From Prostheceraeus crozeri (lineage: Eukaryota; Platyhelminthes; Polycladida; Euryleptidae), in assembly GCA_907163375.1 (NCBI GenBank), contig CAJQUW010009045.1, positions 186,001 to 250,000 of the forward strand: a stretch of 64,000 bases of DNA. Reading direction: 5' to 3'. Below the pieces are notes generated by a model, which made no database searches, was not told the DNA's origin, and worked only from the letters and a program-made list of their open reading frames with translations. The stretch's first letter is position 1; each line of letters opens with the position of its first letter. Both the position numbers and the translations under genes were made by a program. Positions 34,501 to 45,444 of this stretch are shown here, piece after piece.

Positions 34501-37500
34501 TAATTGAGTCAGCTAATATCTTTCGAGTAAGTTTAATCAAATAGTAAGAAGCAAAAAAATAAAGCAAACGTCTTCTACGAATTTCTTCATTTCTTCAACG
34601 AAAGTCTTCATTTTTTTTAGTCAGGGATAATATGATACTATATTCTAGGGAGGTATTGCATCTATAATATCCTTGAGAGAGACTAGAAAATGGTGATATA
34701 TAATTTGTTATCTTTTCTTCAGTATGCAAGAAAATTCTTACAGAATAACAGTTTGTTTCTTTGTTGTTTACCATACATTCCGAAATTTACAGCAATTACA
34801 ACTAGATAGTATTTGGTTTTCAAAGCAACAAGGCCTTTGATGCAGTCAACAAAATACTCTGTGGGGGAGGATATAATCAAAATCTGATACCTATCAACTG
34901 ATGCCAAATAGCCTTATCTTATTCTTGTAATACGAAACATCTAACAATCCACTAAACATACTTCAAAAACTAAATAGGAAAAAGTCGAGGCGGTTTGCCT
35001 TCAGAAATCTTCTTGCAAATCAATTATGTTTCTCGGAATTTCTCAAAACTTAATTAAGTCTATTTAACATTCGGTCCATATCAAACACATCGGAAGAATT
35101 ACATCCTGAGACGAAAAATCAATCGTTGCAACTTACATTTGCAGAGGTAGCCTTCGAGGACATTGTCCGAGCCACTTCCTCCTGGGGAAAGGGCATTCAT
35201 TAGTGGTCTTTGCGCCCGTCTGACGGAGTCGTAGATGTCTTCCTCAGACGCAGTTCCACAGTGTCCGTGTGTTCCTGGTGTTCGGCGCTGGCGAGAAAAA
35301 CAAGAGGCACATAAGTTTGACACTCGGCGCTTCCATTTTGGAGGCTTTGATAAAGATTCGGACGACGACGAATCGAAGACGTCGGTCGTAGAACTCCAGC
35401 TCTGACATGTGCTAGAAGTAGAGCCGGAGGATGTGATCAGGCGATGCTCGCTCTGCTTCACATGACACATAATCTACCACTGTCGCTGGCTGCCGCACAC
35501 ACACACACTCCACATACGCGAGAATGAAGTGAGGTGAGGACGCCAGGCCAGGCTATACATCAACAAAACGCTGCAGTCGGCAAGCCAATGGCACGCCGGT
35601 CGTGCGGAGACAGGCGGGTGAGTAAGAGAGGGAAGTTCATTGCCGAAATACGTGCTCCAGGGATCATTCGGAGACATTTTTATGACAATTGTTTAACCCG
35701 GAAAAATGAAAGTGTATCAGTCTGATCAAAAAATCAACTTTTCAGTTTTGATTTCAATTGAGAAATTCATTGAACATAAAACTGGTTTCTTGATTAAACA
35801 TTAGAACAAATTATTCGATACATAGATTGAAAAACTCGCGATGCAATACACTTAAAAGTATATTTGTTCTACTATAGATATCTACAAAAATAATTAAAAG
35901 CAAATTATTGTCTTAGAATGCTTCTGAAGATAGAGGTATATTATGTTATCCTATTTTAGTTCTGATTGATGATACAAAAATCGATTATTGCTTGCAAAAT
36001 GCCAAGAAGACAATACACTTAGGACGATATTCCAAGCACTACGTGAAACGTAAGCAAAATTAACCCATGATGCGAAACCAGGAACTCGTAAGATTCCTCC
36101 GATATTGCAAAAACGCTACAGCATGCTGTGAGTAGGAATTTCACGTCTCAGACATCAACGGATTGTATGAAACAGAATCACCTATCCTAAATTGTTGGGC
36201 AACATGAATTATCCGTGAAAATAATTCATTTGTTTAATAGGCAAGAAGCGTGTTGTTCTTTTTGAGATAAACGTATCAATGTAAGCACAAAATGTTGAAT
36301 TGCACAATTAAACATTTTATGCATATATTGAGGCGCTTTCCGCAAAAAAGAATGCCATGAAATAACAGATATGGCCAAATATCTGAAGTAGAAAAAGTGT
36401 GGTGTGTGAAAAGTCTCATTACTATGCAATTTTAACTCATTTTCTTGAATTTTTCGTCCAACACAGCGAAGATTGGCAGAAGAGGATGCTAAAGGGAAAA
36501 GTAAAGTAACTAAGCAATCAACAGTAGGCAAATGTAAGCACTGTTTATCGAACTTACGCGTATAACTATTTGTCATTGATTTTAAAGAATGACATGCATA
36601 TTTTGAAAACCATATTTCGGAAGAATCAGTTCTCGTTTATAATTGTTGTAAATCGACAAATCAGGTAATTAGGACAGCTCGTCATCAAAAAAAGTGCAGT
36701 GCGTTTGCAGCTTTACAATAGCATGAGCACGACAATTCTCTTGTCCGATTCAATCAATCACGTTATATTTTGCTCGTCAAAGAATAACCAAGTTGATTAA
36801 AAGTTCTTGAAAAACGAATGAAATTGAAATGCAACAATCGTTTAAATACATGTATGCGTGCTATCAATACATCTGATTTCTAGTTATTCCATACACTAAG
36901 TCTGAAATTTCGCAAATTTGACTATCCATTTTATAAATCCCACTGATCAAGCTGCAGTTTAACACTTGGCCTCACAGATCCAATTATCACCAGGGCTTAT
37001 AACACAACATTTGAGATGGTCTCTCACAAATAACACTTAAACTTAGACATTCAATATTTAGCTTGGATTTGTGTTTACCTAACTGTGATATCCAATTCGA
37101 CTCTGTCGACATCAGTCGAAATATATTTCCACACTAACAAATCATCCATTCAACTGCTTTCTTCACATGATGCACTTCCACATTTCCCGATAGGAATTTG
37201 CGACACCTTTTAACATCCCATTTTCCGATGACTACATGCATGAAAGCCTAAGCTAAATTGTCATTCACCTCCTATCGCCAACGTAGATAGGATGCAAATA
37301 TTTCGACTTCAGACTGTTATCATGAAAGAGTAAATTCAAAACATCATAGCAAGGACATATTGAGTTATTTTCAGTGAACAATGCTGATTTTCACTTACCT
37401 TCAGTATCGGCATACTAAGGGTGCAGCCCTCAGAAATTTCACGAGATCGATATCGATCAACGATTTCTTCTATTGTATTGAAGTCAATTTTGCAACCGGG

Positions 37501-37803
37501 CTTGCCCATGAAGAATTTACTGCCTTCGGCAGTAATAGGGAAACGCTTTGTGTGATTCGAATTCGAATTATCTGGACAGACGACATACAAGGTGTAATTC
37601 TTCGGATTGCGCTCAGAAGGACGCAACAAGTAAGCCCCAATCGGTTCTGAAGTGTAAAGAAAAATTATTATTAAAAAAACAGTGCGATTAACGGATATTG
37701 TAAACAGCTTACTTTCACACAGAGCTACTTTGATATCATCTTGAGAAATTTCAGATCCATAGAAATAATCTAGATCCTCAGGTTTCACAACTACGTCAGG
37801 ATT
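22318..37803 (-). CDS. RASA1: RASA1-like Ras GTPase-activating protein (p120RasGAP), 5' incomplete
   Basis: Nine exons join as complement(22318..22518, 23256..23980, 27366..27552, 30664..30806, 30877..31084, 31152..31516, 35137..about 35473, 37399..37646, 37713..37803). Splice sites are GT..AG and all phases agree. Domain order is second SH2, linker, PH, C2, RasGAP, C-terminal helix. That order after the SH3 is unique to RASA1. The protein binds phosphotyrosine partners at the membrane and speeds GTP hydrolysis by Ras. The phosphotyrosine-pocket Arg (YLLRPS), the arginine finger context (PFRQNTL) and the FLR motif (FLRFLC) are retained. Exons for the N-terminus, first SH2 and SH3 were not found to the right of 37803. 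A candidate AATAAA lies at 21867-21872. Confidence 0.93.
23256..23980 (-). CDS. RASA1: RASA1-like exon with most of the RasGAP domain
   Basis: Acceptor CCTTGCAG at 23980, donor GTGAGT after 23256. It holds the arginine finger region (FRQNTLLSAIL), the FLRFLC motif and the SLANFIQNLANCSPP helix, and ends in YLEDLQPSITEFITKLM. Between them is an expansion of about 50 residues of Ser, Gly and His with two Cys pairs, absent from vertebrate RASA1. In the FLR motif the usual Pro after Cys is Arg. Confidence 0.93.
24148..24311. mobile_element. Foldback MITE forming a very long hairpin, RASA1 intron
   Basis: Two arms of about 75 bp are nearly perfect complements around a short centre rich in GCC/GGC. 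Flanks carry the same six bases ATAATT (24142-24147 and 24312-24317), fitting a target duplication. The arms have very few mismatches, so the copy is young or the structure is selected. Confidence 0.88.
24395..24862 (+). CDS. Hypothetical small Cys-rich protein, opposite strand in a RASA1 intron
   Basis: 155 codons from the first ATG; a start at MWNSKYVD (24413) is also possible. A hydrophobic stretch DVLLMCLIAI near the N-terminus could be a weak signal peptide. A cysteine cluster CESYCQCQSTNYACC lies in the middle and one more Cys near the end. I recognise no family. An open frame of this length is uncommon but could arise by chance in 64 kb of AT-rich DNA, and no splice or promoter evidence supports it. 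Confidence 0.3.
   Translation: MCRSFFMWNSKYVDVLLMCLIAIPRQNYAFYSSYFDVNNSITLKCRGQIQVSTLNNALSQTSLCESYCQCQSTNYACCVQDKLRAKQTVRMIYIATNHHMHHVLNNIYTDSETSTPEFTFITSYQSDTPPIDCSIDKLIDNLVQLRNFIIGVLHQ
24951..25432. mobile_element. hAT-like MITE, RASA1 intron
   Basis: Ends are CAAGGTTGCCACTT and AAGTGGCAACC, inverted, each followed inside by ACAGAAATACAGAC-type motifs in inverted orientation. The size is about 480 bp with no coding sense. Flanking duplications are not clear. Confidence 0.6.
25251..25338. repeat. 88-bp direct repeat, copy 1
   Basis: Begins ACAACTAGAATACTGTCAG and ends TTTATTTGCTAAC. It matches 26556-26643 with one difference. This copy lies inside the MITE at 24951-25432. Confidence 0.97.
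26556..26643. repeat. 88-bp direct repeat, copy 2
   Basis: Same sequence as 25251-25338 except one base (GATTTC there, GAGTTC here). Its flanks are unrelated to those of copy 1. Confidence 0.97.
27366..27552 (-). CDS. RASA1: RASA1-like exon, start of the RasGAP domain
   Basis: Acceptor TTTTCAG at 27552, donor GTGAG after 27366, phases 0 and 1. It encodes ALLKDPLVFGPLAKFAED and RRTLAQSLLNIFLMNDRQSE, aligning with the helices before the arginine finger in RASA1 (the segment with DRTLLASILLRIFLHE in human). Confidence 0.92.
28474..29502. mobile_element. Non-autonomous hAT element with perfect 8-bp target duplication
   Basis: ATTAACAT stands on both sides (28466-28473 and 29503-29510). Ends are CAGGTTTACCACTT and AAGTGGTCACCCTG, inverted, followed by repeated GGACCGAAAATCGGACC-type motifs. 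An 8-bp duplication with CAGG..CCTG ends is the hAT signature. No transposase frame is left in its 1029 bp. It lies in the RASA1 intron between the 27.4-kb and 30.7-kb exons. Confidence 0.92.
30664..30806 (-). CDS. RASA1: RASA1-like exon linking C2 to RasGAP
   Basis: Acceptor CTCTTACAG at 30806, donor GTGAGT after 30664. It encodes HLERKLADIEEAAQE and KKLRVCIRYTNLVILPRD, matching the C2-GAP connection (human LRVRARYSMEKIMPEEEY). Phases 1 to 0 agree with both neighbours. Confidence 0.88.
30877..31084 (-). CDS. RASA1: RASA1-like exon with the C2 domain
   Basis: Acceptor ATTTCAG at 31084, donor GTAAGT after 30877. It encodes VSDAKNLATNKLYVGIVCLN, then SVQVART and PTWDEEFRFLDLP, the core strands of the RASA1 C2 domain. 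As in vertebrate RASA1 the full set of calcium-binding aspartates is not apparent. Confidence 0.93.
31152..31516 (-). CDS. RASA1: RASA1-like exon with the PH domain
   Basis: Acceptor TTTTGTAG at 31516, donor GTAAGG after 31152. It encodes WKRMYFILKRNSYDLLYFEG, KPKGFIDLNHTHLY, the FQLVV strand and the terminal helix AENWRKSLRAYC with the invariant PH tryptophan. It ends at REVRDLVVT, the start of C2. Confidence 0.95.
32398..32635 (+). pseudogene. LINE 3' scrap (RT C-terminal tail type)
   Basis: Across frames the region reads as the tail found at the end of many non-LTR retrotransposon proteins: a region ending DRWIQCVEDMKVAEAAV, two stops, then RRATPYRKL. Several shifts and stops precede it. 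It lies in the long RASA1 intron, opposite in strand to the gene. Confidence 0.55.
35137..35473 (-). CDS. RASA1: RASA1-like exon: Ser-rich linker and start of PH
   Basis: Donor GTAAGT after 35137. The end EEDIYDSVRRAQRP and LEGYLCK is the SH2-PH joint of RASA1 (human KEIYNTIRR and KKGYLLKK). Upstream lies a Ser/Thr- and Lys/Arg-rich stretch of up to about 75 residues not present in vertebrates. The 5' border is unsure: a TAG two codons before an in-frame ATG (35470) limits the exon. Candidate acceptors ending at 35473, or further in (before SWSSTTDVF), keep phase 0. Alternatively the exon starts with its own promoter and ATG. Confidence 0.85.
35474..35720 (-). promoter_or_regulatory. CpG-rich stretch upstream of the PH-start exon, possible internal promoter
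   Basis: It appears richer in CpG than the flanking introns, has a CCAAT-type box (GCCATTGGC at about 35583), and a (GT)n run next to the exon. No TATA box is obvious. Together with the in-frame stop and ATG at the exon start it could be an alternative transcription start. Confidence 0.3.
37399..37646 (-). CDS. RASA1: RASA1-like exon with most of the second SH2 domain
   Basis: Acceptor ACACTTCAG at 37646, donor GTAAGTG after 37399. PIGAYLLRPSERNPKNYTLY carries the phosphotyrosine-binding Arg. EEIVDRYRSREISEGCTL matches the human IGDIIDHYRKEQIVEGYYL segment. Confidence 0.95.
37713..37803 (-). CDS. RASA1: RASA1-like exon with the start of the second SH2 domain
   Basis: Acceptor TTTCTTTCAG at 37803, donor GTAAGC after 37713. 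PEDLDYFYGSEISQDDIKVA takes the place of human KIWFHGKISKQEAYNLL. The usual SH2 Trp-Phe/Tyr-His-Gly opens as YFYG, so the first Trp is Tyr and the His is replaced by Tyr. It is the most upstream exon I could place. Confidence 0.9.
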
Positions 37804-40800
37804 CTGAAAGAAACAAAATGGCAATTGAAATTGTCTTTATCAAAGACGGACTTTCACAAATGGATGGAAATATTGTTGCTAACTTTTTCTTGTAATCAGC
37901 ATCAAGGTATAGACTTCTATTTTCTGTATTTAATTCGCTTCAGCCGCTCTCAAAAAAAGTTGACATAGAATGAAAATGTGACGATGTCTATGAGACTTGC
38001 ACAGACTTGCACTGACCGATAATTAAGTAAATACATAATTTTTCATTCTTGAGAATATAGTTCATAATTATTGCAAGAAGTTTCATGCTATCAATATTGT
38101 ATTACTACAAGTTGAAATAAGAAATAACCTAATTACTCCAGTTAAGGAAAAAAAGAGAATTGATTTTTAAGGTGGAGCGCTGAATTATTTTCTTCAAGAG
38201 CCATTTCGATGTAAGAGAAAACAACAAAACTTTGACTTTATTTACCATGTGAAACTAATAATTCACAATATTGATTCGCACAACTAGCACTTGCTCACGA
38301 TGAACATCATCACCTACGACATTCATGTATTATTTTACCCAGCTTTAATGCAACAGTGTATTACATAATCATTTCCCCTTTTCTAAATACACTTTCCATT
38401 GTTAGCATAAAAATGAACACTAGTACGGCTCATTCATTGATTCGAGATTCTAAAAATACATCAGCACAACTAGTAGAGCAAGCTGTAAACGCGTGGGTTG
38501 AAAGATATTGTTCTAATGATTCACACTATCGGATCCGATCAATTTCTTTATATTTCATCATCAGCCAACCTCGGTTTCAAATATTGAGTTAATTCTTAGG
38601 TCAGTCAGTATTACACTATAACTAAAAATACTGCCAAGAAATGCTACGCATCAGCATTGTGAAATTCACCGACAATGGATTAGTGCACTATTTATCGCAG
38701 TTGGCGCCATATTTTCGTAGCCTATTTTTAGCATAGAAAATAGCATCTATCAGACCCATAACATTTGCACAACATGAAGAAATGTCAGCAAATTCGAAGA
38801 TTATACACGCTACTTTACGAAAAGTATTCTCATGAAGTTGTAGTACTTTCGCATCACACACTTGTTCATCATTATTTATGTATAAAAATGTGTCCATTCA
38901 AGCTTTTCATCAATGTTTTGTGCATATACAGACGGCATTATCTACAAGCTTTAGCTACTGGTTCAGATGGTCACACAAAAATAAGTTTTGTATTATCATC
39001 AAAGTGTTTCTGTTCTTGATGTCCATCATAACGAAAAGATGCATAAGGTCGCATGGGCATGTTTCATGAAAATGAACGATATTTTGTGATAATTACAAAT
39101 ATTGTTTAAAATATAAAAAATCATTGTGTCCCTTGCGTTCCTCACAAAATTGAATCTAAAACTAATTCCAAAAATAAAAAAAATAAATACTTCGGTAATG
39201 AGGTGCAGAGGGTTCCTGGTTCAAGGCTATCCGCCTTGGATGCACCAACGCTCTTACTTTAATCTCGTGACTGCATTAATATTGCCCCACCCCAAATTGA
39301 TCGCATTCCTTCGTTGATTGGCTGTAGGATGTAGAATAATCGAAAAATTTTAATTTTTTCAGAAAAATAAAATAATCGTACATGTATAATTTGCGAAGTT
39401 TCATCATGAAATTACTTATGCTAAAGTCTGCTATACTTGAATATTGAAGGCATTTTTCAATTATGCTAAGGGCATTCAAGTTAAACATGTGAGCAAAGAT
39501 GTGACGATTTTTAAATCAATTTTTTTTCAAAACTCAGTCATATTGCTGGCCTTTTTTCGAAGAATGTCATAATGTACACGAAGTTGAAATAGTACAAGCT
39601 ATAGCAAGAGGGGGATGAAAATATAGACTTGACTTTCTTTTATATTTTTCACCCTGTTAATCACACCGATAGAGATGCTTATCTATAAACTATAAGGATT
39701 TTTATGCAAAAATATGAAATATCCTCTTAGAAGTTGGATCAGATTATATTGTTCAACACCCTTTATTCGCATTGGCTTTTTGATGGTGACAGCAAAAATA
39801 TTAGGCTATCACCTCCTCAAATATACCCATTTCTTTCTCTTACCAAATGCTGATTTTTGCCTCGGTGGAAGTGGAACCAACTATGCTCATGAAATGAATT
39901 CGCGAGACTCGAATGCCTCATGGATTTTGTTCGCCGCACACTAGTCACCACCATTTCTGTAGCTCACTCTGTGATTGTGTCACGTCAAAACCCTTTATAA
40001 AAGCGTCACACATACCATCAGATATTTGAATGACCGGGTGATCGGCATGTCATCACCAGCAACCTAACGTCTTCAATTGTTTGTGTCGTAACACATATTT
40101 AATGAAGGCACGCAATTGAACAATAGCGAATACTTTCCTCATCAGGTATATTAGAAGCTCACATGATTGTTACGCAAGAGAGGGTTACAGAAGTTGAATC
40201 CCAATAAGCTAATCCCTCGAACTCAATTCAGAACAATTGACTTTTGCTGTACTCGGAAGTTACTCGATTTAATTGCATCCGAATGTCCCTTACTCATAGG
40301 TCTTGGAATAATAATGTTCATACTTGCTGATCAAAATCTCAGTAAGTGACCTTCAAATTTAGCATACCTATATGACGCAAAAACTATAACAAATTGCGAT
40401 AGAAAATTCATTTGAAAACAATTTCTCAGAAATGCCCAGATTAAGTACTTTTCCTGGTAATTAACATATTTTCACAGGTGATGGGTATTTTGGATTCTTC
40501 CAATCACCACAATTAGGAATGCATCAAAATTGTTATCTCAAGACCGATTTTGCATTATGCAGACACAGAATGTATACAGATCTCCTTGATAAGAAATATA
40601 ATACGAGTAATTCTATCATAAGAAATAGATCTAAAACACAAAATAATCACTTAAGTTTGAAGTAGGAAGAAGTAGCATTTCAACGTTTAAGAGGATAATA
40701 GCTGTGAATTTCAAAAGTTTGAAAATCCTATTTCACGGGAAAATTCTTGGTCAATATAAGTGCAAATCCTGTGTGCTTTAAAGTGGCATCTAAATTGAAA

Positions 40801-43800
40801 ACAATAATTTTCTATAATATCAATGAAATTTATAAATTTTTGAACTAATGCGACTCTACATTAAAGGAGGCTGCATTACGCTATTGTTGCTTTATTGCAC
40901 AATTTGGAGAAGCATTCTTTGTCACAAAAGGTGGTTAACTTAAAGCAGTTGATCCACTGCGGTGATACTTTGATTGATTTAACTATCGTATGTGATGCTA
41001 ATAGCTTTCTTTATAACGGACGGTTACTTTGTGCTAATTACATTCATCTTCAGAGCTTATCGTACTATCAAAATCTACAGTATGCTTACTTCTGAATGTT
41101 GATCTTCATGTTCATTTTGATCTAAACACGACGACACACTTCTAAGACGGCGTCTTATGTTGCCTTGGACCCTTTTTACTGCCAAAGCTGATTTTCTTCT
41201 CCAAATGAATTTCTTCCAAACCCACCATCTCTTGCTATCCATACTTGGTTTGGTGCAAAAGCAGTAGCCAGAGCTGAATTTGCCTTGTCGATGGATCTCT
41301 CTCTTCTTCGTTTGATGCGACGGATAGGTCGCTTTTGACAAAGGAAGACATTTGTATCGATTAGGTCTATCGTAAAAGCAAAATGGCATTTGCGTCTACA
41401 CTTCACCAACTTTTATACTGGAAATCCAGGCAATGGAATCCAGACAGCTAATTGATAGTTTCCGAAATAGTCAATGAAAGGAATCGCTGAAATTCTTAAT
41501 AACTGTCTGTTTCAACGATATGAAACATATTTGAACGTACAGAGCAGTCAAGAGTGCTGCATGATTTCAAATTTAAATATGAGTGTGTAACATGTCATCA
41601 AGAGAGGTGAATGACATTTGATATTACTATGATAGTTATGAATGGAAGCCACAATCGCAGACAGTGTGACATTTGACGAGCTATGTTCCTTCATCAAATG
41701 ACTAAAACAGACATCATAGAAATTGATCTTCATACATGCGGTCAAGGATGTACCTTGATGCGGTAGAATACTGCGCTATATTAATTATATTATGAATCGC
41801 AATAACAGATCACACTTTAGTGACAGGTACGGTAATGTTATGTCGCACCCTGCTATGTCACGTGTTGATCTCATATAGGATACTTTGAGACTATCTTAAT
41901 TTGAGTCATTTTCAGTAGCGCTCAAACGAATATGGACTTAAAAAAATAGAGATAGTGGATAACATAACAAGCGATCAACAGTAGAAAAAGAGTACGGTAA
42001 TTAAAACAAGGCGCACTGACATTTCCTGTTGAAACTGAGCGCAGTTCATCATTGATGCTATTGTTAATAATTCAAAGAGTCCTATTATAAGCACCACCTA
42101 CGCCCTATACTTTCCGTTACACACCTGGGCAACTAAATATACACTTCATCTTTCGCTTACGACAGAGTTACTTTGTTTCATATTCTTCAGCGAAGACAAG
42201 TGAAAACTGCGCAGTTCGCAATTTATAAACGATTGTTACTTTTAGTCTCCAGCTATATTCTACAAACTTGCATGTCGCTATCTAAAAATAAATTCTTGTT
42301 TCCACATGAAACCGATCTATGTGCATGTATTGATTCGAAGTCGAACAAGTTGAACGCATGCTCCTTTGAGGCACACTATCTCTGTAGCTGAAGCATTACT
42401 TGCTTCATCCTGTTTATCTGACTATACAAACACACTGGATTACCTTCTAGGTGCAAATGATTAACATAATTACCTAATTTACTTATAAACGATTAATTAT
42501 TATTATTAATACTTACTTAGAATATCGACATATCATCAATTTGATCGTTCCCATGTGAACTTGTTTCTCTGGGAAATAAGCAATATATCCTTAACATATG
42601 GTTCTAAAAATTATACTGCATATCATGAAATCTTAGCAGTTAAGACTTTTTTTATTGATTTGTTCATCCAAGAAATGATATTAAACTATACGAAATACAC
42701 GAACAAGCAGGTACTATAGATAATGTTCTAGCCATGGAAAGTACGTGTCCGCAGTAAAGCATAAATATATTTCTGTTCATATTGAAGAATCATAAATATG
42801 GCATGCATATGAAAACCTGTTAGAAAAGCATACTTATACCCCTCCCCCGCCCATTAACTTCCCTTCTAGGAATGATAAGAATGTTGACTGTCGGTAACAT
42901 TTACTGTCAATCTTTTCCTAACAAATCTTGTGGCATGATGTAACTAAATTCTATGATGACTTTTCGACTTGAGGTGTTTGAAATGTGCATGCAAAATATA
43001 TAATAAATGCATATGACAAATTTTATCAGCACTTTAATATGTGTCTTGTCATCTTCTACAAATTCAATTCACTTCGATGAGACTCAAAATTAACTTTTTC
43101 ATTTCCAAAAATGATATCACTAAACTTGTATTAGGAGGATGCGAAGCTCTCGGGGTGATACTTTTATCAAATGCAATTACAGCGAGATCTTGACTTTGAA
43201 ATGAGTTCTCTGAGATTCGAATTTTATGAAAATTGTGATCAAGTGAGACGTCGTTCTGCAGAGTGCTAAGGGCCACGCAAAATTCCTTGTGAGCGGCTTA
43301 AAAACCCTGTTTGACTGAATAGCTCAAATCAAGAGAGTAGGTTGATGGCTTCAATTATTTGAAGCATCGTCACTGCAGTAAGTACGGCAGAAGTAAGTAA
43401 CCGGCAGTAAGTACGTTGCAGCACTACAGGGGCTCAAACTACGAGTTTGCGGCCACAGACCGTGGGGAGGACCAACGGAAAATTCGACACATGCGTAATG
43501 GCCGAAAGCACAAAACATTTCAAATCTTTAATGAGAAAGTGATGCATTAAATGACATAACCAGTCATTCATTAAGAAAATGATGATCCTCTCATGACAAC
43601 TAATTGTTAAATAATATGATTGATCCGATAACTAATCCCAGGGTTAGTATTGACGGAATACACGTTTTCGTTTTCTACGATGTTTGGAACATGAAGAGAT
43701 TGAAACGGTGTTACACGGAGCAGCTTAGAAGGTCATTTGCCTTTCATTCTTACTCTAAAAGTAGTTTGATAAATGCTCTTAACATATCTAACGGGATGCG

Positions 43801-44699
43801 CAATAATTGGTGATGTCATATTTGATCCACTGGATGGTCTAAACAATACATCAGATTGACATGAATTACGAATGAATGAATGAAGATAGCGCCTGGTGAG
43901 ATCTCGATCCAAAGTAACATTTCAAGCAAGCCGAGAAATATTCTGAAAAATAAGCCTCTATCATTTCATATTGCCATGACTTGACAAAATTAGTCTCCAA
44001 TCATTCAGAAATTCTAAAAACTCAGTATCTTCAAGGAGCATGTAACGATAAGGTCATGTGATTAATTTTAAGAAGTTAACCTGAATTTCGAAACATAGTT
44101 CCACCGCAATTGTCCGTTATTGAATATATCTGAATAAACTGATTTCTAAATTTCTGAGTCCTCATGTCGACTACGACAGCATGTGATAATAACCTATAGC
44201 ACGCAATTTTCAAGAGCACAATCTCATGAAAATGGTACATTCATTAGAAAATGCTCGAAAGTACGACATTAAATGTGATTTATCAAATATTGAAAAAATA
44301 TATTTTTTCATATATATCTATGAAAAAATATCGCTTTTTACGTTACATCATATCGATGAACTCCTGAAAGAAAATATTTTCATACGAAAGCAATCCAATT
44401 AAGACAGAGAAATGTCAATTTCCTTGCCTCCCTCAATCACAAAATTATGCCATCGAAGAATTTGATGAGCTGACTTTGAATTTAAATATCACCTTTCTAA
44501 CATGTTTTTCATTTAGCCTCTGGAAAAACATGCATATTTGCCCTGAAATTTTAGCATATTGAAAGGACAATGTTTCAGTTTGTAGCTTGTATTTCGCAAA
44601 GTACTAAATTATTGTGATTTATGTATTATTGGATTATTATTGTATTATTTATTGGATAAATTTATGTAGTTGACCAGGTGACGGCAGATCATCTTTCTG
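37804..44699. other. Gene-free stretch, presumably RASA1 intron or upstream DNA
   Basis: I searched by eye for exons with first-SH2 and SH3 motifs and saw none. Short frames (for example 41075-41389 minus, 43064-43276 minus) lack recognisable motifs. A GCAGTAAGTAC-type short repeat occurs at 43375-43422. No RNA gene was seen. Confidence 0.5.
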
Positions 44700-45444
44700 A
44701 GAAAGTTGTGCAAAAGAAATAAAAACTCCCCTTTTCAGTTTATAGGCCGATAAAATTTAAGTTAATAATTCATCGCACAGCAAATAATGAATTAATCTTT
44801 TTTGGTAAGACTGGAAAAAAAGCATATTTAAAAATTGATAGACTTGAATGGTGGATTAAGCATATTACTCCTAGTTTAGAGATTGATCATAAAGTATGTG
44901 ATGATTGTCTGTTGCTTTGTTGTTTGGTGATTCGTGCATTGTGCTATTGTTGAATGATTTAGTGTTTGCAATGTTTGATTGTCAAGGCATGATTACTGTT
45001 CGATGCGTGTCTGTTGCGAGTTAATGCGTATTGCGCACAGTACAGTCTTCACACCGTATGTTGCTTTGGTCTCGATACGTGACTAATTGACTCTATGCTA
45101 CATGACAATTTACAATTTCTGTTGTACATGTTCTGCGTACGTTATATTTGATATTTGAATATAACAAGCTTACATTACTTGGATTTTCTTGATCACTATC
45201 TCAACAAAGTAAAAGTTAAATATTTCTGTGACAGGCCTTCGTCGTCCAGCGCCTTCAACGGCCGAAATTTGGATGGAACAGATGCAGCCTTTGTGAAGGT
45301 TTATATAAGAGTGAATGATATCAAGAAATGTGTTGCAGCATGTGGACGCCGAAGGCCTGTCACAGAAATACTTAACTTTTACTTCATTACATCGGCTTGT
45401 AAACTGAAAAGGGGAGTTTTTGTTACTTTTGCATAACTTTCTCT
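44700..45444. mobile_element. Foldback DNA element split by a 450-bp insertion
   Basis: An outer inverted repeat of about 55 bp runs from GAGAAAGTTGTGCAAAAG (44700) on the left and, complementary, to 45444 on the right, both containing AACTCCCCTTTTCAGTTTA. On the right this continues directly into AAGTTAAGTATTTCTGTGAC and GGCCTTCGGCG. On the left the matching part (45207-45250) is displaced by about 450 bp of other DNA. Confidence 0.75.
44755..44952 (+). other. Coding-like frame inside the insertion
   Basis: An open frame from the left arm into the insertion reads IFFGKTGKKAYLKI, LEWWIKHITPSLEI, VCDDC and ends at a TGA/TAG region after about 65 codons. The Trp pair and C-x2-C look protein-like. 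A GTATGT donor-type site stands just before the VCDDC codons. Family unknown. Confidence 0.25.

Noticed and set aside
41075-41409. Overlapping minus-strand frames rich in Arg, Lys and Trp
   Set aside because: Checked as a candidate SH3 exon of the RASA1-like gene; no SH3 motifs in any frame.
43064-43276. Minus-strand frame of 70 codons
   Set aside because: Composition is plausible, but there is no splice context or recognisable domain.
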